DNA of 64,000 nucleotides from Orthonyx spaldingii (Eukaryota > Chordata > Aves > Passeriformes > Orthonychidae). Below the pieces are notes generated by a model. The model ran no database searches, was not told the origin of the DNA, and saw only the letters and a program-made list of their open reading frames with translations. The stretch lies in the NCBI GenBank assembly GCA_013397795.1, contig VZTJ01000523.1, positions 5,208,127 to 5,272,126 on the forward strand, written 5' to 3'. Both the position numbers and the translations under genes were made by a program. Shown piece by piece: positions 36,701-50,870 of the stretch (its first letter is position 1; the number at the start of each line of letters is the position of its first letter).

Positions 36701-39700
36701 AAGAAATTGATATACATTTTTTAAACCTTGAAACAGATAGAAGCTAGTAAAAGCCACAAAGAGGGGAGGAAAAAGGCAGCATTCAGTACAAATCAGCCTA
36801 GGGTAATCCAGAATAGGTTTAAGAATGTTTCCCCTCATATCACCTACTTCCTTCTGGGCAGTTCTGGACTGTCTTGCTGTGCACCTTTCACCCTGTGGGA
36901 TTTTTCTATCTCCAGCATTCCCTTTCCTACAGGATTAAACACCAGCTTCTTCCACAGTCCTTAACTCACAGCAGCTCAGGGAATGCTGTTCCTTCCCACC
37001 CCAGGTATTTTCCTCTATAAATAAAAGCACTGGAGCTGCTTCCCTAGTTTTTTTACAATACTTATCCAGCTTTCTTTAACCTGTGTATGTATTTTCTAGT
37101 AGTTACCATGTGCGCACAGTGTCAGCTGTCCTTTAAAAGCTTTAATCTTTCCGTTAATCTAACTTGAGGTTTTTGGTTCTCATCTGCCCATCCTTTGTCA
37201 AATAAAGGAAAAGGACAAGCAGGAGCGTGCCACCCATTAAATGATCTTGACAGCAGAGCACCTGAAAACAGACAGTCCGTCCAAATGCAAATTACAGGAC
37301 ACATCATTTTCATCATCTTTCAGGAAAACCACATCTGATTCTTAATGGTAAATCTTTAATATTAAATCGTTCAATTAGTTAAGCAATAAATGAATGAGGG
37401 AAAGTCGAGGAAACAGAAAAAAATGTATTTTCAGATGAGATACGTAAAAAGACATAAAATATCCCCAGTTTTGGGCTGCTTTCAGAGGTGATGTATATGG
37501 TGAAGCCATCTCAGCCCAGGTACTGCCCTGCTGCCCCCACCACCTCCAGTGACACCCCATAACATTGCAGAAATAGTTGCCATTACTTTTCCCTGGTGTA
37601 AGGCACTGACTTGCATGTTTAACCAGCTGTTCATCACTGGAAACACCAACATGGAAAATTAGCTGCTTATCTGAGGAGTGGGTTTCCCTTTCATCTTAAA
37701 GATACACATTAGACTTTGTGTCTTACTTGAATGGTAAAAAATTTCACAGTAGAATCACAGCTGCAGACAGCTTGAAATAAGCTTAGAGAGCCATGGGCAA
37801 TGAGCAGTCATTCATTGAAACATTTATTACCAGATTCATGATTTGTCATATGACCTTTTAAAAAAAAGTATCTCTTTATTAGTGAATTCATGTACAAATG
37901 AAAAATTGCAAGTAAAAATAACCCAAAACACCACGAAAACCCTACAACCAACCAACCAAATACCTCAAACACTGCAGGCTGCATTTAGAATAACCAGAAA
38001 CTGGATTTTTAGACCTCAATTTAGGCAAGTGCTCTGCACAAATATTTGTCTATGCAAAGTGCACACGAACTTTCATCATCTCACTTTTCTGAAGAGAGGA
38101 AAAATGAGGATGCTACGGGATACATTCCAGTTACATTCACCCAGAGGTCATGTATGTCATACCATTATTACTGATTCAAATTTGTAGTATCATAATATGG
38201 ATTGCAATAATAACTTAGACTGGAAGGTATTTCTGGAATTCTCTAGACCATCCCCTGCTCAAAGGAGGGCCAAAGTCAGAGCTGGACAAAGCTCCAGGGC
38301 TTGCATGCCCAGACAGAACATTTCCATTTGAAACCCTGGTCAGAGCTGCATTCAGACAACCATTTACAAGTTTCATGTCTGGCAGAGGCATTACCTGTCC
38401 AAGCAGATTTTCCACCTCACTGCTGTGTTCTTAGCAGATTTCCATACAGGTTGAATAAAAGAGCAGGGATAACAACATGACTGTCACCAACCAAGGCTCT
38501 TTCCACAGAGGGAAGACAAAAATGTACCTGAGATGGATCTTGCCTCAGAGACAGTGGAAACAAGTCCAGAGGGGTCTGAGAAATCAGCAGGGGCCAGGTT
38601 TAATGCCCATCTCCATAAAGATAAGTGAACCAGGAGATATAGGTAATTAACTCCCATGCAAACAAGACATAGCAGCAGCCAATTTTGGCTCAGGCTGCCT
38701 GCTCCTGGAAACAGTCAGTGCTTTGCCATTGGCATCATTGGCAGCAAGACCCAGCTGTCAGCTCAGTGTGAAGCTCGTTATAATTCCCCAAAGCTCGCAG
38801 TGCCAAGAGCTGAGTGCCCTGGAGCAGCCCCACACACCTGGACTCTGGCCCTTTCTCCTGCTGCTCACCTGGACCAGTTCTGCCTGCTCTCATGAGGTCT
38901 CTGTGGGGAATTACTGAGCCTTGGATGGAGGCCATGGAATCCCTGCAATCCTCTGCCCAGGAACACACCATTTTTGGCACTTGCATGGCAAACCCCCAAA
39001 TGTACAAATACCCAAACCAAAACAAAGCCCTCCATTCTTATGGGAAAAAACCCCACCCCACGACCAACAAAATGCATCACTTTTTCCTTATTTGTTTCCT
39101 ATTTCCTTTGTATGAGTCTTCTTTGCCAAGGTCCCCAAAGTCAGTTTTCCCCCTCAGATTTTGCAGCATTCCCAGTTTCCACCAACAGGAGCCAGACCAG
39201 CAGCCCATGAGGGACGTGGCACTGAGCAAACAGAACAAAAAGCTGAAGGGCTGTGTCTAAAACTGGATGTTTCCCTGGCAACATGGAGAACTTGGTACGT
39301 CTCATGACTTGCAGAGTGCACAGATTTCCTCACTGTCGCTTCAGCCCAGGGAGCTGCAGGGAACTGGCTGGAAACAGGAAAGCCTCCAGCTGCCATGAAC
39401 ATCCAAGCACCTCCAGCCCAGCACAGGTCATTGCTGTGCACTGAACAGCTTTTGGGGTGACACAGCCTGCTCTGATGGCTCGTGTCCCACAGAAAGACCA
39501 CACAAAAGCCATTAGACTTGTAATGCTCTTTATCCCAGCACACAGCAATGCCATAAAACGCAGAAAACGTAGCTCCAAGCGCAGCTTAAATTCATTTATT
39601 CTTGAAAAAAATTGCATGTAGTTTTACTTCAAGGACTTTGAAATCACCAAGCAACTTGACTTTTAGTAGAGCAAAGACTGTGAGAAACACAGATCCCAAA

Positions 39701-40254
39701 TCCTAAAACTATATAAATGGAAAACTCAGGCATATCATCACTAGGAAATTTGTCCAAATTCCCACAGCACAGCTGGAAGTATGACAACATCTCCTGATCC
39801 AAAGCAAATTACAGAGGCCTTGACCTTTGATAATGAGTCCTGGCTTCCCAAGCTATCGTGGCAGGTGGTGGTGGTAAATGTGTATTTGGGGTCAGTGTTT
39901 GTAGAGGAAAACGCATGCCAGGCAAGTCAATAAATCAGAAAACACAGGAACTGACACGAAGATATGCAAGAAATGAACAAGAAGGAATCCAAACTCATCT
40001 CCTTTGCTGCTTCCCACTGAAGACGTTTCAGCATAATGTTCTTCAATACAATTCAAATTATCAGCTGATAGAACAATTATCTAACTAAAAGATTTTACCA
40101 TGATTAAAGTCTAAACAAGCTGCTGAACAAACACCTACTCAGCCTCGGTTGAACTTCATTTCAATTCCCTGCACGTTGAGTGCTTCAGCTATGGTTTTTT
40201 CTGATGATCAGGCTGACAGGGTTCCAGGCAGCATCTCTTACCTGCTCACCCACC
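33765..40254. other. Unique non-coding DNA, no gene supported
   Basis: No frame has a domain. Open frames of up to about 150 codons near 38.8-39.3 kb lie in GC-richer DNA and overlap on both strands. A diverged CR1 piece at 38215-38320 is listed separately. I see no other mobile element. Confidence 0.6.
38215..38320 (-). mobile_element. Old CR1 LINE 3'-end fragment
   Basis: The plus-strand text 'GACTGGAAGG', 'TCTAGACCA' and 'CCCCTGCTCAAAGGAGGG' corresponds to the reverse complement of the CR1 3' region. It is clearly more diverged than the other two copies. Similarity fades after about 38320. No coding capacity. Confidence 0.6.
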
Positions 40255-40580
40255 ACTTATAGTCTAATCCCTCACCAAGGCAGGGTCACCCGGAGCAGAT
40301 GACACAGAAACATTTCCAGGCGGGTTTGGAAGGTCTCCACGGAGGAATGCTCCATCACCTTCCTGTTCCAGGGCTCTGCCACCTTCAATGTAAAGAAGTT
40401 CTTCCTCATGTTGAGGTGAAATTTCTTATGTTTTAGTTTATGGGCATTGCTCCTTGTCCAGTCACTGGATACCACTGGAAAGAGTCTGTCACCATCCTCT
40501 GGTACCCGCCTTTGAGATATTTAGGTGCATTAATGAGATCCCCTCTCAGTGTTCTCTAGATTAAATCCTGTGCTAAGGAG
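40255..40580 (-). mobile_element. CR1 LINE 3'-region fragment
   Basis: The longest and clearest CR1 copy in the window. On the plus strand it shows the reverse complement of the CR1 3' region: CCAAGGCAGGGTCACC, then AAAGAAGTTCTTCCTCATGT, GCTCCTTGTCCAGTCACTGG and GAGATCCCCTCTCAGTGTTC. A short deletion is present near 40360 compared with the usual family text. It is 5'-truncated like almost all CR1 copies and carries no intact reading frame. The terminal short repeats of CR1 are not preserved at the left end. Confidence 0.9.
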
Positions 40581-43500
40581 CTGTCAGAATGGTGCTTTCC
40601 AGCAGTTCAAGGGAAATTTGGAAAACTTCTTGAAGTTCCCATTATAAACCACACCCTCTGAGCTAGATCCAGGTAGCCACTGGTAGCCACAAGAGCCAGC
40701 AGCTCCCACAGAGCCCACGGGCAGGTGTCCACATGTGCCATTTTCAGCCCAGTATCTGACATTAGAAATCATATTCCTATTTTCAGTCTAAAGTCTCTCA
40801 AATGACAAAGCTGACCAGGACACCTGGACAGGTAAGTGCAGGGACACTCGGGTACCTACACGGGCAAGTTGTAGCTGGGAAGAAACCTGGCATTCAGGTG
40901 AGTGCAGCACTCGAGGTGAAGGCAAGACTGGCCATGCAACAAGTCTTTCTTCAAAGATCTTTCCACAGCCATCAGAAGGAATTGAAATGGAAACTTATCC
41001 AGAAAGAAACAGAACTTGGATCTGGCAGTGCCAGAACAGCTGCACTCCCCAGAAAAGCCACAATGTTGGAACCCACTGCAGGGCACAGCTTGGTCATCAT
41101 AGCTGGAATGACACACGGATGTCACCCACAGCCAAGGTGACAATGTTCTTCCCGTAGAGAGGCTGCAATGTCCTCTCTGTCCCAGTTAATGGCCCCCCAC
41201 AGCAGACCCTGTGTTCTAACACCCTTTTCCAGGAGTCCTGCAGAGCTCTGTGGATCCCTTTGGAAAGGACAGATGCATTTAACAGACGATTTCTGCAGAA
41301 AGGGCCAGCCTGCCCAGGCCTGAGGCAGAAGATAATTTCATAACCCTGTGCAATAAACAGCACCCCAATGAGTGCTGGCAGAAGGAGTGAGAGTCAGCAC
41401 CCCCCTCGCCACACCCCAGAGAGGCAGCCACGCCTCCCCGACCTTTCCGTGGCCACCGGGAGGACGGACCCAGCAATTCGCCTGTGACAAATGCTAGAAT
41501 GCATTAAATGAAGAGTTTTACAGCAGGGAAATGTCAATATGCCAATAGGCACCGGTGGGTTTCTGTATCACTGAACAACACGTCCGCATCCAGGAAATGT
41601 CGCTGTCCTGTGGCAGAGCCAGAGGTGTTTGTTTAGAGACCACAGCCACACCTCACCACACTCATCTTTACCTGCCACCACACACGGCTCAGCCTAGAAA
41701 CACACCACAAGGAGCAGGGACCATCCACTCCCGAGGGCAATAAGAAATACAAACACAGCCTGGGCTCACTACAGCTCCTGGGCTAACCCTGCAGCACTTG
41801 AGAAAATACCCAAGTGCTCATATCAGCACAGTATTATGCCACAGGTGCATCAGCTGAGAACAGAGATTAAACTGACAGTCTGTATCCTGATTTATGGCAT
41901 AAAAATGGCAAGATCTTTACTCATTGGGCTTGAAAAATAGTTATGTTGCTTGCCTTTTTAATTAAATTGTGAAGGCTATTTATTATATGGCCATAAATTG
42001 TTTGTATAAACACTTATGGTTTTGAGGGATCTCAGAGCAAAGGCCAAATAAAATAAAAACTAATAAAAATGTATTTTTTTACCATTAAATCAATAGTAAT
42101 TTAAGCATGCCAAGGGTCACAATTCTATTTGAGAAAGATTGATCATCCCACAGGAAGAATTTTTAAACATTTGGCCTGTTCCTTGCACTTTCCTTGAACC
42201 ATCTTCTCTTGGGAAACCAAGAACAAAATGTTAAAACTTGTTGATTTTAACTTGCTGAGCTTTTGAAAATCACTAACGTTTGCACATATCAGGCAAGTGA
42301 TGAATAATAGATATCTAAACAAAACTGCCCACAAGCTTGCTAAGAAGAGTGGAAGACACTACAGTGGCAATAAAATTAATCTGTAATGACTATTTCCCCA
42401 TATATGAATTCCATAACAAGTATTAAAAATCAATATATCATAGAAGAGGATCTACAGGTACAATTACAGATCTGAATTTGTACCACTGGTATAAAAATAA
42501 CCTGTTAACCTACAGTAATGTTAAGACACTTTCAATGCCATTTGGATGACAGAAAACTGTAAGGAAAAACTACAGCTGAAAGAAGCTAATTATGGCAAAT
42601 CCTGTACAACATATTGCTGAACACAGAAATGAGCATAGCTTCCACTCTTTTCTGCATTGCAGATGTACAGATTTGTTTAGGTAGATGTACCTGAACAGTA
42701 AAGAGAAATTTGAGCAAAAAAATAATAAATTTCGGTGGGGAAAATAAGAAGCAGCAAGCTGACACTGGTTGGGAATGCCTCCCTTTCCTTCAGTGCAGCT
42801 TCACACGCAGAGATCTTCCCCACAAGGACCATGTCCTGACAGATACAACAGGTTCAATATAATTTCTTATTTATGTGCACAGGTAAAGAGAAAGGGCTGG
42901 GGAACATTTCACATCTTACAGAATATTAGATATGCAAGTCTAGGGAGCGAAGCTTGCCGGGTCTCAGCTCATTTAGTCCCTGACAGGAACACTGGAATCA
43001 TTACCACACCCCATGCCTGGAAGCTGTTATTTATGGGCACTGTGTTTGAAAGGAAACCAGCCCAGAGCACTCACCTTTCCCTGAAACCCATTTCTGGGGT
43101 TTGTCTAATACTTCCCATTAGAAATTATGCCTGTCACCTATTTTTGAGAAGGTCTCACTCCTCTGCCACTCGCTGCCACATGCTGAAATTCAGCGGGGAG
43201 AGAAGCCCCCAGCTAAACAAGCTCTTTTTCTTCAGTTCATTCTGTTTGTGGCTGCTCATGTTCCTTCTGCTCCTGGAGCCAACAGCAATATTTTTTGCAG
43301 CCTGTCAAAACAGTGATTAAATCCAAGACTGCAATCTAAAGCCAGTCCCCAGCAGCCCCAGAGAGCCACAGCAGAGGCAGACGGATCCTGCGTGTGCCAA
43401 AGGTCCCAGCGGGTGCCTTGCACAGGGAGGGATGGGAAGGATGAGGGGATGGAGACCAGAGGCACATCCCACCCCTCGGCTGGATTATCCTGCAGCAGTA

Positions 43501-46500
43501 ACAAACGCACCTGAGGGCCCTGCTGCCCCACGGGCACTGAACCAGCAACCCTTTAGCGCCCCAGCCTCACCTCTGCTGCACTTCTCTTTGTGGATTCCTG
43601 CCTGATCCAGACTGCAGCAGAGGAGCCCCAGCCTGCACAAGCAGATTTCCCAGCTCACCCTCTGCAGGAAGGTGTCTGAGATGTGGAGAGGGGTGGCAGC
43701 AAAGGCAGCACACCCAAGGGGATGAGGGAAGGAATACATTTGCCAGATAAACCTTTTCAGAGAGAGAGAGAAGATGCTGCTGGTAGCTTGGGGGGCCTGC
43801 ACAACAAGGCAGTGAAGGGGGAGGAGTACTCAGGGAAATGTTGATTTACCTGGAGGCAGAGGCAAAACCTGCTGCCACGGAGGCAATGATCACCTCTGTA
43901 TGAATAGGAGGGTCTGGAGCTTGTAAATCCTAGAACACACCTCAGCAGCCTCTCAGGACATGCTATCCGTGGCAAACTATTTGCCAAGAGTCCTAGTGCA
44001 TGTTGCAGCCCACCTCTGGGTGCTGAGCACCCCCTGACCCCTTTGGGCTCCTGCATGAGCTCTGCACTGCTGCTCTTGTGCCAAGATGCATTTGAAAACA
44101 AATCACCTGAAGCAGAGCCCTTTCTCAGGCCACAACACCCAAAAGCCCAGGAATACTCACTATCTCTCCAAGGTGCCATTGCATTAACAAAATAAAGCAT
44201 TAGTATAGAAAATATTAATATAAATATAGTTATATTAATACAAATAGAAAGATAACATATAGTAAACTATATTACAACATTGGAAAACATGGACTTCTGC
44301 AAAGATGAAAAACAGAAAGGGGTGCTGTGACTTCCTGAGCTTCTCTAATGTTTGTGATTCCTCTTGCAGTACCTGGCGAGAAAGCAGAGATTTTATATTA
44401 TGCAGGCCACATTCTTGCACTAATATGTCCATTCAGAGGCAAATTGATGCACTTCTAAATATCTTGAAGCTATCTCTATATTCACACTTGTGTTATTGTG
44501 TATCTTTCTCCTCCTTACAGACTTTATAGTGCCAATTAAATTTAAAAAGCTGTGTAAGCTGGATTGGTGAGGCTTAAAAATGTTTTGGCTGATTAAGTTT
44601 GGAAAGATGCCTTGCTTTGAAAATATTTTCTTTGTCCCTGTGCATAGAGCCAAAGGTGACTCCACTTTGCAGCATAATCCAGCCGAGCTGCAGAGAAGTG
44701 GGCTGACAGCACAACAGGCGCTCCTGGAGAAGATACACATTCAGCAACCCTTTATCTTTCTTCCCTTCCAGACCCCACTTCACATCCCTTACACTTGCTA
44801 AGTCGTGTTTGTGTATGCACAAAGTCCCACGGGGGGGACGTTTCAGCACCAGGTTTACAGAATTTGCCCTTTTCCACCTCCTACAGATATCCAAAAGGAT
44901 ACATGCAAGCCAGGGTTCCAAGGGAAGTGGGTGTAGAACTCTCACTCCCAGGACTCCCAGGGCTCTCAGCATGACAACTGGAAAAGCAATAAGGAACTCA
45001 CATGTCTTGGCTAAAGTTCTGTGAAATGTTTAATTTCCAATGAATTGGCATTTTCAAAGGAGAAAATGCATCACCAGAATATTTCCCTTCAGCTCCCATA
45101 CAAAGATACACCACAATAGTTTGATTTGCAACAAATGCCTCTTTAAAATGTGCTGAGCTTGCAGGGTTGTCTGCCTGAGAGGTTACATGGAAGATTTGTA
45201 GGAGCACAATCAAAGATGAAATGGCATGTTAACTTCTGGATTATAGGTAATCCCTCTGGAAATAATCATTTATTCAATCAACAAAATAAGATCAGTTACA
45301 TTAACCTTGAAAGATCTACTAACAGCTACTCTCCAAGCTTCACATGCAGATGATGAGGTTTAGCACTGACACTCCCCACTATCTGATTTCTCACTCTATT
45401 TTTGTCATAAAACAGTGAAAAATATCCTCAGGCCTTCTTGATGTTTTACTTACATGGAATGAAATTATATGGAAGGTAGTTTTCTTCTCACATGTCCATG
45501 TTTATCTCAGGCTTGGTGCCAGCAAAGTTGCTGTACTTCATTTAAACTCAGCTGGGAAAGAACACAGATGAAATTTCTCCCTGCAGCACCTATGGACTGT
45601 TAGAAAAACTAAATCAAAGAGTGTGCTGGAGTTGGGCCCTTGTTTCAGATATGCATACAATTTTTTCAGGTATTCAGGAGTCCTTCCAAAACTTGGGCAC
45701 CACCAGGTATTTCCAATGAGACAACTGGCACAGATTTTAAACTCCTTATGCCCTAAAACCCACCATGGATAAAACACTCACGTTTTTCTCAGCCTGTGGC
45801 TCTGAGCTGGTGGACTGAAGCCTGAGAGAGGGACTTTAAAAATTTTATTTTATTTTCATTTATTCTCCCTATCATGCATAATTTAATTGCACCATCCATC
45901 CTGGTGTATTTTTGTCTCACAACCAATTCTGGCTGGAGATAACTTCCTATGGCAAATGTCACTCCGTGGTGTCCTTTGGTTCCTGGTGTGCTGCTGCTCC
46001 CGTGCAGGTGATGCTGTGCCTTCCCACACTGCACCAAACACCCACAAAATGAGAAGCTTTACAGCACTCCCAAGCTCAGCATGGACATTTCTGGAGTGCA
46101 GCCATTCCTGGCACTGGAGAGTTCCATGAGCCCTAAAGGATGAGCACAGAGATCTTGGATACAACCCATCTTCACAGGAACAGCATACACAGCTCTGTCA
46201 GCCAGGCAGAGGGAAAGGCAAGGGCATTCCCCCAGGCAGCTCCTGTTTCTGAGACCTTGATTTTTTCTCAGAGGGGAAATTCAGAACAAATGAAACAGAA
46301 AAGGTGATTCAGATCCACTGGCAGGCAAAAAAATTACAGGAACATCAGAGCTTTTTACAAAACCAGGTCTGTACACTGCCTGAGAGTCACAAGGCCTCCA
46401 GAGGAATAGACTGACAACAGAAATTTCCAAGAAAAGGATGATTCTGGAAGAATCAACAACCAACTGGAAGGCAGCACGAATCTGTGGTGTGCTGCAGTCA

Positions 46501-49500
46501 GCCTTCAGCCACACTCACAAACTGCAGCATTGCTCAGTATTGCTGTAAAGCAGTGCCATTTAGCTACTGGCTGTGAAAAGGCCCCAGGATGGCAATTTCC
46601 TGGTATTCCCTGGGGATTGATCACCGAAGTCCAGATCCACAGAAGGATTTGAGTACTGACTGCAATATAAACACCTGGGGAGAGCAGGTGGCCACAGGAT
46701 GGTTTCTGCAAGAGCTGGGTGGTTACACACAGGAGCTGCCTGTAAGGACCTGAAAGAAAAGCAGACGTCTCCTGTTGGTGAAGACTTGGCCACAGCATTC
46801 ACATGTCCAGGTGCAAGATGTAAATATTGAAAAATGTTGCATCTCCAGCCCCTGGAGACAGACAGCAGCTGAGCAGGGGCTGGATGTCAGCAATGAAGTC
46901 CAAGCCCAAAGGCTCAGCTCCTGGATGCTCAATCCTGCTCTGACTGAAGCCAAAAGGAAAGTTAGGAAAGCTCTCTCCAATGCACTAAAAAAGCCAAGTT
47001 AACTGGTGTTTATGTTTATAAATATATAATTACTGTTTCTGAAAGATTCATTCTGGGAGCCATGGAGAGCACCAACATCAGAAGAAAGCAGACTTGAGAA
47101 GAGAAGGGAGAGGTTGAGTCAATAACAGAACATCTTTATCATCCATATATTAACAACTGCAGCTTTCTGTGCTGTTTTTAAAAATCATCTTCATTTGTTA
47201 TCTGTGCATTTGTGAAACACCTTTACCCTGCAATCCTCCAGGAAAATGATTACATTTAGTAGAATCCACCCATGTTGTAAAGCTGAGAAGAAAAGTACTT
47301 ACATTTAATAAAAACTACAGTTTCTAAATGGTTATGGTATTTAATTTGCATTCTCTTTGCTATTATAACTGCAGCTTTATTAGAACAGCATTGTTGACTG
47401 CAGTGTTTGTTTTTTACCACCATTGTCACGATAAGAAAATCATGGAAAGCAGAAGAAAAACAGGGAAAATATAAAAAGACAGAGCATGAGCAGAGTAGGC
47501 TGAAAAATGTGTGTTTTGGGGAAAAATACCTCAGATCTCTGCAAAGCTCAAATCCCCAGTCACCCTCCCTGTGAGCTTCCAGGAAGAGAAGAGAAGATGT
47601 AGGATGCTGCTGGCTCATTTCCATAGCAATTAAACATCCTTTTGCTTTGGCAGGGAGGCGCAGGCGGCCAGCAGGTGAAACCTCAGCCCTCCAGCGAGCT
47701 GTGCCCATTGGCACTGGAGGAGGAGGCCTCTCCCAGCCTGCCTGTTTCCTCCATCCTTACGTGGTGGGAGCAGAAATTGCCTTTTCTTCCTCTGCTCTCT
47801 CCCTCCCAGGACTCCCTAAGCTCTTTGGGCAGGATCTGGTGCCAGATGTCTGTGTGTGCCCGGTTCAAATCCCCAAGCAGCAGATTAGAGCCGTCTGCAC
47901 CGAGAGGATCATCCTGAGCTTCTGTTAATGAAATCACGGCAGAGATCAAGAGGCGAGGTTGTAGTGCTGGCCCAGAGCACCCACAGGACTTGGCAGAGGT
48001 GAAGCATGAATTGGTGAGAAGGGAGATGGGGAATGGGGTGGGTGAGCCAGGTCTGGGTGGGGGCCCAGAGCCCTCCTGGACCCACAGCCCTGCTCCAGCC
48101 CCACCAGCCTCAGCCACCGGGGTTTTCAGGAGTCAGAGGATAAATTGCAGAGCGGGAGAGGGGAGCAGAAACAGCAGCTTGATCACAGACCCCAGTAATC
48201 ACTTCCTGAGCTGGAATCAAGAGGATATTCACCATTGAGGAGGTAAATAATCATACAGGTGAAAATGATGCTATGAAATGGTGCTGCAGGCTCAGCAACC
48301 ACATTCCCCATTGTTACCGTTCAGTACCACCTCACAAACTCCATTTAAAGCATTCCTGCCAGCTCCCCACCCTGTTTTCCTGCCTGAGTGCAGATGCACC
48401 TCTGCCTGCTTCTGGCAGCACAGCACCAGCCCTGTGCAATGCCTGTGGAGCTGCCAGGGGGGGAACATGGATCAGATCATCTTCCTGGAAATCAGCACAA
48501 CCCAGTGCTAAGATAAGGGCCATTGCTGGTCAGCACCCTCCAAGCCTGAACCAGGCAGAGAGCAGGGAATGGATTTAAAGAGGGAAGATGGAAAGGCTCC
48601 AGCAAACACTGCAGCACAAGACACTGGGAAAACGTAGCCAGAGCACCCCAATAGCATTTACAGCTCAGTTATGCAGAAAGATCCATGTGCATGCAGCCAA
48701 AAGATGGTCCCTGTCCCAAACTCCAGTAAGAGTCTGGTTAAAAAAGGAGGGAGACAAGAGGAACCATTCTGGAATTACTCAGATCTTTGAATCTGAAGAG
48801 AATGTGATGCTGAACAATGAAAAAACTCATATAGGAGCCTTATCTCTGCTGATTCTGAAAAATGAGTCATTAAGTTCTCCTTTGACTTTGTCCATAGATA
48901 GGGATTTGCTTGGGTTCATTTAATCATCTTTGTTGCCTGCTGGATGGAACAAGGAGCACCAACTCACCTTTCTGTAGATGTCACTGAGTTCATGGCCCCA
49001 TGTGCTAGGAAGGTAAGGCACACAAAGAAAATATTATGTCTTCATTTGCTAAAAAATCAGATTCACACCAAAAAGTAATGAAAGTATCATGATTTGTTTA
49101 CTGGTTCTCTTTTTAATAGAAAAAAAATAGTTACTTTAGTGAACTGTTTAAGATGTTTCTGATGAATAACAGACTTTTTGGGGAAATAGTGTGTCCCCTG
49201 ATTAGATTTTAAGAGAAGGGTTATGGGTTTTTATGTTAACTGGTCCTTTTGCTCACTGCAGTCATGAGTTTAGACAGATCCCCACCAAAAACCAAACTCT
49301 GATCGAAAACAACACTCACCAAATATGGAGCAGAGCCAAGAATGCCTACAATTACAGGGCAGCAATATTCCTCTGTCCTGGGGTTCCTGTGCTGCCATAC
49401 AAACAAAACACTTCAGATGGGGTAATTCAGATAATATTTCAGATAGAATAGCTAATAACAACTGTTTCAATTAGCCCTTGTCAAACATCACAGAACAAAG

Positions 49501-50659
49501 CACTATAACACCAAGACTGGTGCAGATGTTTTAAGATTTGTTCAAACAGGTTCAATCAACAGCTTTGTCCTGGCAGGAAATTCGAAGAGGAGAGGATAAC
49601 TGGAACATTTATGCAGAGACACGTGAGCTTGCAACCATTAAATACAAACCTAGCAAAGAGCTCACTCGAAGGGTTACCACAGATTCAAACCAGAATTATT
49701 GCCAACTGAAAACAGCTCTTCAATGGTTTCTCTGTGCCTACTGAATGTCTGGCTTCAGCCCTTTTCTAAATATATTCCATGGCATCTTGGGAGAAATACC
49801 AGAAAGGCAAAAAGATCTTCAGTACTTGTACTCTTTCTTGTGAAAGGGCTGCTACCACCTCCAGCCCCCTTCTTAGATCTGCTACACAAAGTGGCTCTGC
49901 TGAGGGGGTTTGCATGGCAAAACTTCTTAAGGTGATGATGCCAGAGCATGAGTGCAGTGGGCATACCCTTGGCCTTCTCTTGGCAGCAAGAGAGAACAAG
50001 GTGCCTTCAGCTTTTGAAGTCTTCTTTTAAGCAGGTCAGTTCATCTGATCAGGGGCAGGCTGGCTACTCAGGAGTAGATTTTATAGGCAATTAAAATGGC
50101 TGAGAAAGAAAATTTAAACACCACGTTTAAGTTTAATTAATTGGTTTGCAATTATGCAGGGTATTTCATCCACAGTTCTGCCAGGATGGCACAGAGGGTG
50201 CCTTGGCAGAGCAGAGACAGACACGTGTGACCTCAGGAGTGCTCACACTGTCCCCACCAGTCCCCAGGGACTGCACTGGGACCCAGTCCTGCAGGACACA
50301 AACCTTGGGGAATTGCAGAAGGGTTCAAATCCTCAGCGTGGATCCTCCTTCTCATCTGGCAGCCTGAACACCACAGGTCATGCACAAGGGCTGTGCTGGG
50401 TCCTGCAGTCAGCTCAGACCTCAGCAATGCATCAAACCCCTCCACTGGCACGAGTCAGCCCAGGGGTGCCACCTGTGAAGGTGATGCCTGGAAGGTACCT
50501 TTGATCCAGAAGAGGTGCTGCAATGCAAAACGACCCCAAAAGTTCCACTGCACACCACTGCCCCAGTTCTGGGGATCACGGCTGCACCTACCTGGCTCCA
50601 GCTGTACTTTGCTGTTTCCCAGCCGTGGCTCAATACTTTGTGCTCCCTTCAAGGTGAGC
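40581..50659. other. Unique non-coding DNA, no gene supported
   Basis: The largest open frame is 183 codons (42769-43320, plus). It ends in a hydrophobic run but has no domain or splice context that I trust. Short tandem duplications occur (for example GTAGCCACTG near 40673). AT-rich pieces are at 44200-44260. One block near 41.9 kb is listed as regulatory-like. Confidence 0.6.
41880..42080. promoter_or_regulatory. Possible conserved non-coding element
   Basis: AT-rich but not simple sequence, with HOX/CDX-like TTTATGG words (41891-41897), a perfect 10-bp palindrome TATGGCCATA (41986-41995), a MEF2-like CTATTTATTA (41976-41985) and TTTTTAATTAAATTG. No repeats or coding frame. The 15-mer TATCCTGATTTATGG here recurs in the regulatory-like block near 51.9 kb. 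Function is inferred from motif density. Confidence 0.3.
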
Positions 50660-50870
50660 CCTTCCTTCAAGTTTAATTGAAGGATTAAATTATTTTTGTT
50701 TTCGTGCTCACGTTAAAGGGAAGCTAATTTTACATGGCAATATGCCAGTTCAGGAAACCAATACGCAAATTCATAATTATTCATGCATAATTCAGGGTTA
50801 TTTGCATACAGTAAGCAGGCCATCATCCTGATGAAGTGTCAAATGATATAAAGTGCTAATGAAAGAAAAG
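50660..50870. promoter_or_regulatory. Enhancer-like block with octamer, POU and NFI sites
   Basis: A canonical octamer ATTTGCAT lies at 50800-50807. ATGCATAAT at 50783-50791 is the reverse complement of the POU-type word found twice at 58.5 kb. A full palindromic NFI site, TGGC-N5-GCCA, lies at 50735-50747. TTCATAATTATTC and CGCAAATTC add homeodomain cores. This density of neural-type motifs in repeat-free DNA suggests a developmental enhancer. Conservation was not tested. Confidence 0.4.

Noticed and set aside
42769..43320. 183-codon plus-strand open frame ending in a hydrophobic run
   Set aside because: No domain, no good initiation context, no nearby poly(A) signal, and minus-strand open frames overlap its end. 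Length is within chance for this window.
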